Below are positions 58,801 through 64,000 of a stretch of DNA of 64,000 nucleotides, one piece after another. This stretch comes from a virus. The DNA lies in IMG/VR virus record IMGVR_UViG_3300034760_000025, positions 25,727 through 89,726 of that record; one strand, 5' to 3'. The first letter of the stretch is position 1, and every line of letters starts with the position of its first letter. Under the pieces are notes generated by a model, which saw only the letters and a program-made list of their open reading frames with translations, was not told the origin of the DNA and made no database searches. The translations under genes were made by a program, and so were the position numbers.

Positions 58801-59552
58801 TGGGCGGCCCACACCAGGGCGTCAACCGCCTTGATCTCGGCCGAGCGGACGGTGCGCAGCGTGTCGCCGTCAACCTTGAGCGGCGTTCCGTCGACGTCGG
58901 CAATCAGCTTCGGGTCGGACACCATCGCGGCGGCCTTCGCGGTCTCGCGCTCGGCGGCGATCTCGTCGCGGGTCTTGCGGACCGGGCCGGCGGTCCACTC
59001 GACCGGGGCCGACGGGAAACACACCGTGCAGAGCGCCGGGCCGAGCTTGGCCACCGCGTCGGCCTCGGTCGTGCCGGACAGGTCGGCGTTCCACCCGAAG
59101 CGGGTCGCGTACCGGCCCCGGTTGCACGTCGAGCAGGTCATCGACGAGTGCACGTGACCGTCGGAGACGGTGAAGAAGCGCGACCAGCGGCCGCGGCGCA
59201 CGTACTCGGCTTCGAGCGGCTGCTGCGCGGCCTCGACGTCGGCCAAGGCCTTGACTGCGGCGTCGTACTTGCCCACCAGGTCGGCGTAGGTGCGGCTCGC
59301 GGCCGCGCCGACCACCGGGGCATCCCCGCGGCTACGGGCGGCCTCGACGGTCTCGGCCGGGTTGACCGTCCACACCTGACGGCGGCCCTGCCATACCTGC
59401 TGCTGCCCGAGCGCGCGGCGGATGGCCACAACGGCGATCTCGATTCCCTGCTCGGCCTTCTGCCCCTCGAAGTACAGCGCGGCGAGCTTGGTGTCGATCT
59501 CGACCGGCGTCGCCGTGGCCAGCGGGTTATCTGCGGGGCGCTTCGTGGTCAT
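55869..59552 (-). CDS. Giant multi-zinc-ribbon protein (1,227 aa)
   Basis: Start ATG 59552 behind GACGGAAGG. About six cysteine-pair sites: CSTC/CTVC (139-177), CTAPGC/CECVAC (569-633), CGEV-CGHY-CEWC (659-750), PCCD (790), CGTC/CVRC (814-835), CLTC/CGCP (942-980). Between them are helical and small beta domains; residues 200-420 are a charged helical region. No catalytic motif is recognised. Composition suggests a fusion of many small zinc-binding units. It shares promoter and leader with the DpdA-like gene upstream. Function unknown. Confidence 0.65.
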   Translation of the reverse strand: MTTKRPADNPLATATPVEIDTKLAALYFEGQKAEQGIEIAVVAIRRALGQQQVWQGRRQVWTVNPAETVEAARSRGDAPVVGAAASRTYADLVGKYDAAVKALADVEAAQQPLEAEYVRRGRWSRFFTVSDGHVHSSMTCSTCNRGRYATRFGWNADLSGTTEADAVAKLGPALCTVCFPSAPVEWTAGPVRKTRDEIAAERETAKAAAMVSDPKLIADVDGTPLKVDGDTLRTVRSAEIKAVDALVWAAHSRHIGEAKEANALRHETHTRKIAAALAHKNGTTTADELARITAKAVKKIRKESGADVAAAAAAVWAEQATPPADDEPAGESAHVVAIDSKQRVKAVAWLARYHRHAGARAALRDLATAVGVECRGGRIYPPRGWTNNLATGWDRFIDRLSYNDSDIRWLSERMADHGRKTGATVTIEPALAAEIRALRGAEQAAPVTVPPAPLDVNGKPIRVGALVECVGALTGVLTGWRGRVTEASAETDGPGRVVLSWPRRPNHATTARSANRVRLIDPSELAPATIGRRTDVVHAYDTTVGEAGCGYRNPAEARVVNWLPVEAPITCTAPGCALPTPTALGAGAVLDDQGDAGEVASDGAAGWAAYRRNHPEVLANWRQQNGRAPSCECVACDPHGRRTVHLERGWGEGPTWCGEVEPARVVQARKDATCRGWEQAIAFHQLAAGAAQAQEEGRPVVDADGVPVDTKDLSVSVELRLFFLGRVRGVCGHYLAASEARAGFTTCEWCRPGQDEPDPLTIDDGVPYVADPVAVPEPAPVVAASSRPRPCCDRDRVDPKHPRSDVTAPWRRCGTCGEATPQAYLGRERYGCVRCALAAYHAEPVTPRPALDQVEPRVREIHESTIAAGFVLVEVVDDGGFAVRWRYQHADGRTCFTIIGSVGVLLDTTADLTGRVDSNSLSVPDPHRASPISDPGGEGTSCLTCGLGLEWMPTETPGDPNSGEWLHAERDEVGTDGCGCPVIAEVMPSGGWVDGSDRTVHRPGCRPGDGGGGPTAADLTGGPAPAVAAAAERAALALPTVGRWPGRDTVTAGARQDDADAAVLAGADARQADPVLTQVLAGVGEPVGPVADADVPAQQRRDVSAGDQDAIARAMETYRVCLRPLLTLDAFTARDAVGAVGGLVMQHDETGVRVEVDRGGVAVSWRAGYGAGEDAPPGATGPVTVRLPYGTRFGVIRDVAAGAVLVIRCGRAALGRSPAGRGDNDRA

Positions 59553-59571
59553 CGGGTGGTCCTTCCGTCTG

Positions 59572-59589
59572 GCGGGCTGTCCGGCCCGC
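59572..59589 (-). promoter_or_regulatory. Stem-loop leader element (CCGGACA)
   Basis: On the minus strand GCGGGC and GCCCGC pair (6 bp) around CGGACA, giving the same CCGGACA string as at 61144 and 51074. AGACGGAAGGACCACCCG then leads to ATG 59552; 19 bases separate hairpin and start. Confidence 0.65.
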
Positions 59590-59599
59590 TCAAGACAAG

Positions 59600-59629
59600 A
59601 CACTACCCGCCTGCCAACTAACGTGGCAA
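59600..59629 (-). promoter_or_regulatory. Promoter of giant zinc-protein gene
   Basis: TTGCCA, 18-base spacer, TAGTGT on the minus strand. RNA would start about at the stem-loop, so the hairpin is the 5' end of the message. Same layout as 61171-61200. Confidence 0.55.
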
Positions 59630-59658
59630 CCGAAACGCCGACTATTAGATCGGTTTTT

Positions 59659-61122
59659 TCATGGGGTGAGTGTGAGCTGCTCCCCGCGCCCCGCACAGCG
59701 CCGACGACCAGGGCCCCGGGCCGCCAGCCGCCGCGGCGGGAGCTCTACCGGCGTCGGCCACGCCACCGGCAGCACCGCCGGCGCACCGTCGACGATGTCG
59801 ACCAGGTCGACGTCCGGCGCCGCCGGGACGACCCGGACGACCCGGGCCGCCAGCAGGTCCCGGGCGCCGATCTTCGCGAGGACCTCCAGGCGCCACGCCT
59901 GGGCGTAGCGCGGGCAGTTGCGGCAGTCCGTCAGGTGCTCGACACAGCCCGTCCCGTGGCTCTTCGCGCATTCGCGGGTGCGGTGGTCGCAGCCCGGCAT
60001 CAGGTACTGCTCCTTACGGGCCGTGTCCGACCAGGCGTACGAGTCGGCCGACCACAGCAGGTGGCCGATGATCGGCAACGCTTCGGTCTTCACGCCGAAG
60101 CCGTGCAGCCGGTATCCCTTGTCGGCGAACAGGCGGATGACCTCGACGATCTCCGGCACGCTCGCGCGGCGGCAGATCGACCCGACACCGACCCGGGCCA
60201 GCTCGGCGAGGTCGACGCCCGCTTCGAGGTAGAGCCGCTCGCAATAGAGGTAGTCCTCGGCAGTCTCGCCCTGGATGACGGGCAGCCACGGGACCATCGG
60301 GAAGTTCTCCACCAGGTACAGGTAGTTGCGGACCGTGTGTTTGATGTGCTCGCGGGTGGTGGCGCCGGTGACGTCGCGGCAGACCTGCTCGCACGGGGCG
60401 TCCTGCGGGGCGACGAAGTCAGGCATCCCCACGTCCATGATCAGTCGGACCCACAGCGCGCCGTAGCTGTCCGGGTGCATGTGCCACGGGTGCACCTCGC
60501 CGCGGTTGGTGCCGGACCCGGTCAGCGCCATGAACGCACCGGAGTCCCCGAACCAGTTGCCGTACCGCCGGCTGGTGAACCGGTCCGACTCGGTGTCGCG
60601 GTACCGGGCCAGCGTCGGCGCGGCGATCATCAGCGGGACGTCGCTCGGCAGGTCGGCCAGCCAGTTCGGCCGCCCACCCAGGTAGTACGTGAAGCTGCGC
60701 GAGGCCCGAACAGGCTCCGGAACCGCAGTGGTGTTCCACCGGGCCCGGCCCGCCGGGCCGTAGCCGCCGAAGAGCCAGAGCTGCCCGTCGGCCGGTAGGT
60801 CGGCGACGTGATCCCAGCACTCGACGTCGACCATCGGGGACCACCCCGACGCCGCGTACCACGCATTCACCCGCTTGCGAAGGACCCGAGCGGCCCGAGC
60901 CGCTACGCCGGCATCGTCGCCGGCCGCGATCCGCGCCGAGAACACCAGGTGATCGACCGGGTCACCACGGAACCCGCAGCAGGGGCACGCGTGCAGCCCG
61001 GTGCGTCGGTTCAGCCAGGTCGGGCACTTGCACGCCCCCGGGGCGGCGATCAACGCGCGCAGCTCGGTGCGTGCGTTGGCCGACTCGTCGGCTTCCGCCC
61101 GGTTCTGTGACTGCAGCTTCAT
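59659..61122 (-). CDS. DpdA/TGT-like 7-deazaguanine DNA transglycosylase
   Basis: 487 residues. A zinc-finger-like N-terminus (CKCPTW...CPCCG, about 29-50) precedes a TGT-fold domain: WFGDSGAFMALTG (general-base Asp near 193), PDFVAPQD, PWLPVIQGETAEDYL, LHGFGVKTEALP and WSADSYAWS (probable nucleophile Asp near 355). The TGT zinc site follows (CDHRTREC...CVEHLTDCRNC). The family (DUF7221/DpdA-like) exchanges guanine for a 7-deazaguanine such as preQ0 in DNA. No preQ0 synthesis genes lie in the window, so the base may come from the host. Confidence 0.7.
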   Translation of the reverse strand: MKLQSQNRAEADESANARTELRALIAAPGACKCPTWLNRRTGLHACPCCGFRGDPVDHLVFSARIAAGDDAGVAARAARVLRKRVNAWYAASGWSPMVDVECWDHVADLPADGQLWLFGGYGPAGRARWNTTAVPEPVRASRSFTYYLGGRPNWLADLPSDVPLMIAAPTLARYRDTESDRFTSRRYGNWFGDSGAFMALTGSGTNRGEVHPWHMHPDSYGALWVRLIMDVGMPDFVAPQDAPCEQVCRDVTGATTREHIKHTVRNYLYLVENFPMVPWLPVIQGETAEDYLYCERLYLEAGVDLAELARVGVGSICRRASVPEIVEVIRLFADKGYRLHGFGVKTEALPIIGHLLWSADSYAWSDTARKEQYLMPGCDHRTRECAKSHGTGCVEHLTDCRNCPRYAQAWRLEVLAKIGARDLLAARVVRVVPAAPDVDLVDIVDGAPAVLPVAWPTPVELPPRRLAARGPGRRRCAGRGEQLTLTP

Positions 61123-61143
61123 CGCGTGGTGCCTTCCGTCTCG

Positions 61144-61166
61144 GTGCTGGGTGTCCGGCCCAACAC
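61144..61166 (-). promoter_or_regulatory. Stem-loop leader element (CCGGACA loop)
   Basis: On the minus strand GTGTTGGG and CCCAGCAC form an 8-bp stem with one U-G pair around CCGGACA. GAGACGGAAGGCACCACGCG follows up to ATG 61122. Stem bases differ from those at 59572 and 51074 while pairing is kept. Confidence 0.65.
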
Positions 61167-61170
61167 CACC

Positions 61171-61200
61171 ACCCTATGCGACCGACGTAATAGACGGCAA
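61171..61200 (-). promoter_or_regulatory. Promoter of DpdA-like gene
   Basis: TTGCCG, 18-base spacer, TAGGGT on the minus strand, directly upstream of the stem-loop at 61144. Nearly the same arrangement as at 59600-59629. Confidence 0.55.
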
Positions 61201-61266
61201 GGCAACGCGCGATTACTGAGACGGTTGTGGGTGGGTCCCCGGTTCCGCGCCCGGGGACCCACCGGC

Positions 61267-61536
61267 TCACGGCGCCGGCGGAACCGGCCGCACACGCTCC
61301 CCGGCCCGCCGACGCTCCCACTCCTCCACCGCATCCACGTACGGCCGCCGGTGCCGGCCCGGGATCGGCCGGCCATCGCTGTCGCGTTCCCGGGCGGCGA
61401 CCGGCTCGCGACCCGGCCCCTCGTGCTCGTCGACCCACACCCGGACCGTGTCCGGGTGGACGCCGATCCGTTCGGCCGCCGCCATTATCGACATCGTCGG
61501 CCGTGGCCGCCCCATGCCGGCGCGCTCGTCGCTCAC
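61267..61536 (-). CDS. MerR/excisionase-like HTH protein (89 aa)
   Basis: GTG 61536 behind GAGGGGTGAGG. The section MSIMAAAERIGVHPDTVRVW, followed by VDEHEGPGREP and GRHRRPYVDAVEEWERRR, is the helix-turn-helix plus wing layout of small excisionase/MerR-type proteins (BldC-like size). It probably regulates adjacent genes or recombination; no integrase is near. Confidence 0.6.
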   Translation of the reverse strand: MSDERAGMGRPRPTMSIMAAAERIGVHPDTVRVWVDEHEGPGREPVAARERDSDGRPIPGRHRRPYVDAVEEWERRRAGERVRPVPPAP

Positions 61537-61676
61537 GCCTCACCCCTCTTCGCGGTCCCGCATCGAATCTCGTGCCACGGCGATCATCCCGGCTCGCAGG
61601 AAAACGCCCGCCCAACGACACGCCCCAAGCTCGTAAACCTAGTGCAGCTCGTACTGATCGTGTCAGACTGGCGACC

Positions 61677-63374
61677 ATGCCGACCGTCGAGACGACCGAA
61701 GCCGACCGGGCAACCCGACCGACCAACGGGCACCCGGTCGGGTCCGCCCTGATCGCCCCGGTCCCGACCGTGCGAGTCGCTCAACCCGGCCGGTCGGGAC
61801 CCGACCCGGCCGACCCCGCCCGCTCCGGTCGGAACCAACCCGACCAGGGCGACCCGACCCGACCCGACGGAACCGACCCGACCAAGAAGGCGACCGGCCG
61901 CCGCTGGTTCCGACCGGGCCGATCCGACCGAGCCGAAGAAACCCGACCCGACCCGCGACCCGACCCGACCAGGGCGACCCGCTCGACCGGGCCGAAGCGA
62001 CCGGACCGGGCCCGCCGGCGCGAGGCGACCGAGTCAGTCGACGCCAAGGCCCGCCGCGCATGGCTTGCCGACCAGGGCGCCACGGTCGGCATCCCCCGCG
62101 GGTACAGCTGGGCGTTCCTCGCCCTGGTCGTCACGACCATCGTGTCCGCCGGCTCCGCGTTCTGGTTCGTGTTCGGCAACGTCACCGACACGGCCGCGAT
62201 GGTCGGAGTCCCCTACGCCCAGCAACGCGTGGTCTCCCCCGCGATCGACGTCATCGTCATCGGGCTCACGGTCTACGTGCAGTACCTGGTGATGGCCGAC
62301 GGCGACCCCGCGATCATCAAACTCACCCGCCGGCTACTGGTCGGGGCCAGCGCGGTCATGCTGCTGATGAACGCAACCCCGCCCGTACTTGCCGCCCTCA
62401 CGACCGAATACACCGGCCCGCTGATGCGGGCGACCGAGGAATTCACCCCAACGTTCGACCGGATGACGACCGGGCAACTCTGGGGCCGCGCCGCCCTCGA
62501 CCTGATCATCACGGGCAGCCTGGTCGCCTGGTCGCACTGGGGACCCAAAGTGTTCTCCGGGCTCGCCGGTATCCGCGCCCGATCCGACCGGGCCGCGCTG
62601 CGCGAGGTAGACGACCGAACGTTCGCGACCGAAGCCGACCGGGCCGCCGCCGCCCAGTTCCGGTCGGAAGCGACCCGGCTACTCGAAGACGCCCGGTCGG
62701 AAGCGACCGCGCTGGTCGCCTCCGCCCGGTCGGAAGCGACCGCACTACTCGACCAGGCCGCCCGCGACCGCCGGGCCGCGGCCGCCGCCGCACGGTCGGC
62801 TACGGACACGACCGTCGAAGCCGACCAGGTCCGCGAGCGCGCCAGCCGGGAAGCCGAAGCGACCCTAGCCGAGGCCCAGGCGACCGCTGGCCGGCTGCGC
62901 CGGCAACTCGAGGACGAGCACCGCGAGATCGCCGCCGAACGGCAGAAGATGACCGGCTACCGCGAGCAGCTCGACCGCGAGCACCTCGCGGCCCGGGCCC
63001 AGATCGAACGCGAGCGCGACCAGCTCGCCGACGACCGCCGGGCCCTCGAGGACCTGTCGGCCGAGGTGTTCCGGGAGTCGGCGACCCCGCCGGCGGCGCG
63101 GCCGCCAGGGTCGCCGAACCGGCCACCGGCCACCGGCACCAGCTCGCCGAGCAAGCAGCCGGCCCAGGCTGGCCGGCGGATGCCCGCCGCTCAGCGCATC
63201 GCCCAGGGCGTCGAGAAGTACAAACGCGACGTCGAGAGCTGGGCGGCCGCCCCGCCGAAGAAAGACGACGTCATGCGGGTCTGCAGCACCTACGGAGAAA
63301 TCGCACTCAAGATCCGTGAGCAGCTCATCCAGGACGCGAAGGCCCTGGTCGGCGCGAGCACGGAAAGTAACTGA
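61677..63374 (+). CDS. Membrane protein resembling Spd/DUF2637 transfer proteins
   Basis: 565 residues from ATG 61677. Residues 1-140 are disordered with Asp-Pro-Thr/Arg repeats. Four hydrophobic segments follow (SWAFLALVVTTIVSAGSAFW; AIDVIVIGLTVYVQYLV; LLVGASAVMLLMNATPPVLA; ALDLIITGSLVAWSHW). A coiled coil with tandem RSEAT-type 11-residue repeats comes next, then a helical end. Similar layouts occur in DUF2637/SpdB-type proteins of actinobacterial conjugative plasmids and phages. Function here not established. Confidence 0.5.
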   Translation: MPTVETTEADRATRPTNGHPVGSALIAPVPTVRVAQPGRSGPDPADPARSGRNQPDQGDPTRPDGTDPTKKATGRRWFRPGRSDRAEETRPDPRPDPTRATRSTGPKRPDRARRREATESVDAKARRAWLADQGATVGIPRGYSWAFLALVVTTIVSAGSAFWFVFGNVTDTAAMVGVPYAQQRVVSPAIDVIVIGLTVYVQYLVMADGDPAIIKLTRRLLVGASAVMLLMNATPPVLAALTTEYTGPLMRATEEFTPTFDRMTTGQLWGRAALDLIITGSLVAWSHWGPKVFSGLAGIRARSDRAALREVDDRTFATEADRAAAAQFRSEATRLLEDARSEATALVASARSEATALLDQAARDRRAAAAAARSATDTTVEADQVRERASREAEATLAEAQATAGRLRRQLEDEHREIAAERQKMTGYREQLDREHLAARAQIERERDQLADDRRALEDLSAEVFRESATPPAARPPGSPNRPPATGTSSPSKQPAQAGRRMPAAQRIAQGVEKYKRDVESWAAAPPKKDDVMRVCSTYGEIALKIREQLIQDAKALVGASTESN

Positions 63375-63379
63375 CCGGC

Positions 63380-63478
63380 TGTTGTTGTCGCATGTGGCCG
63401 CTTGTTGTGGCCTACCAGGGAGGGGGGCACACGCTCGCCGAACACCGGATCACCCCTCCTGGACCGGCGACAACAACA
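63380..63478. repeat. CAA-rich inverted repeats before last gene
   Basis: TGTTGTTGTCGC (63380-63391) and GCGACAACAACA (63467-63478) are perfect 12-bp inverted arms. The right arm continues as further (ACA)n and (GACAACAACA) repeats to 63491. This is the most unusual base composition in the window. Could be a regulator, transfer or replication site. Confidence 0.5.
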
Positions 63479-63527
63479 ACGACAACAACAACGTCCGTAA
63501 CGCAGAGTAAAGAGAGGGGGACCGGCC

Positions 63528-64000
63528 TTGACCACCACATCCGTACCGTCGACTCAGGCCGGCACGCCCACGATCCCGGTCACGACACCCACCCCACCCG
63601 CGGCGAAGAAGCCGCCTGTGGAGAAACCGCCGGTGGCGAACCCCGTCATGCCGGTCCGCCCGGCCGCCACCGCCATCGCCAACGCCGCGGCGATCGCCGG
63701 CGCGACCGCCGTCTACACCGGCACCGCCCCGGTCGCCCTGGCCGTCGCCGCCGCGGTCGCCGCGACCACCGTCGCCGCGGCCGCCGGCCGGCGGGCCGCC
63801 AGCAACCACCGGGCCACCGGCAACCCGTTCCGGATGCCCCGCGTGTCGTCCGGAGGTGGCAGCGGCGGGGGGCGGCGCGGTCGCGGTCTGGGCGGCGCCG
63901 GCCGGGGCCGCGGCGGGCTGGGCCGCCTCGGTGGTGGACTCGGCGGTATCGGCGGCGGTCGGGCCGCCCGCCGGGCCGCAGGGGCCGCAGCCGCCGGGGG
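63528..64000 (+). CDS. Membrane protein with Gly/Arg-rich tail, cut by window end
   Basis: Likely TTG start at 63528 behind GAGAGGGGG. A Thr/Pro-rich start (SVPSTQAGTPTIPVTTPTPP) is followed by a long Ala/Val hydrophobic stretch and a Gly/Arg-rich region. Open to the right end of the window. Composition resembles small transfer-region proteins next to Spd genes; function unknown. Confidence 0.45.
   Translation, partial: MTTTSVPSTQAGTPTIPVTTPTPPAAKKPPVEKPPVANPVMPVRPAATAIANAAAIAGATAVYTGTAPVALAVAAAVAATTVAAAAGRRAASNHRATGNPFRMPRVSSGGGSGGGRRGRGLGGAGRGRGGLGRLGGGLGGIGGGRAARRAAGAAAAG

Noticed and set aside
55491-59621. 1,376-codon open frame antisense to the giant zinc protein gene
   Set aside because: Extreme Arg/Pro/Ala composition and no ribosome-binding site; the leftward frame has ordered cysteine motifs, a promoter and a leader.
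1-64000. CRISPR arrays
   Set aside because: No regularly spaced direct repeats with unique spacers were seen; the direct repeats found are gene leaders, junctions or iterons.

Overview
This is a high-GC window whose gene content is that of a siphovirus of a high-GC actinobacterium (virus or prophage). Dense, co-directional, overlapping genes, GTG starts and TTGnnn-N17/18-TAGGGT-type promoters fit an actinobacterial host; Micromonosporaceae or Streptomyces are plausible but the sequence does not settle this. Terminase, portal, integrase and DNA polymerase are not seen; terminase and portal probably lie beyond the left end.

Layout. 1-2.6 kb: small accessory cassettes on both strands, including a nucleotidyltransferase-like protein. 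2.7-4.7 kb: permuted papain-fold (YiiX-like) hydrolase, a TIM-barrel glycosidase-like protein and a small membrane protein. 4.9-9.2 kb: head genes (protease with an in-frame nested scaffold, decoration protein, major capsid protein). 9.3-20.2 kb: a large set of beta-helical fibre/spike genes, four of whose products start with an RAAYxGD tag, interleaved with two head-tail connector genes. 20.3-34.3 kb: tail genes (gp10-like protein, terminator, major tail protein, two chaperones joined by a predicted -1 frameshift, tape measure, Dit-like, Gp37-like, fibres, glycosidase-bearing tip), interrupted on the opposite strand by a free-standing nuclease. 34.3-37.0 kb: SNase-like protein, small proteins and a LysM endolysin.

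37.0-37.8 kb is non-coding and holds hairpins plus two tandem promoters that appear to drive a short structured RNA. A leftward operon (42.4 to 37.8 kb) carries a Dam-type methylase and hypotheticals; a rightward operon (42.6-46.1 kb) carries small zinc-binding proteins, an HD hydrolase and a second methyltransferase. Many gene junctions in these two operons share a GGGCGGTGAG ribosome-binding/junction sequence, as expected for swappable cassettes.

46.3-55.8 kb is the replication/recombination region: DNA-binding protein, Rad52/Sak-like annealing protein, a replication-initiator-like gene with iterons inside its coding sequence, 5'-3' exonuclease and a sliding-clamp-like protein. 55.9-61.5 kb runs leftward and encodes a 1,227-residue multi-zinc-ribbon protein and a DpdA/TGT-like 7-deazaguanine DNA-transglycosylase homologue. 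Both have the same promoter architecture and the same leader: a stem-loop with a CCGGACA loop followed by AGACGGAAGG. Further copies with different stem sequences lie at 51.07 and 42.41 kb, so this looks like a phage-wide post-transcriptional control element. The right end encodes membrane proteins resembling spread/transfer (SpdB, DUF2637-like) proteins of actinobacterial conjugative elements.
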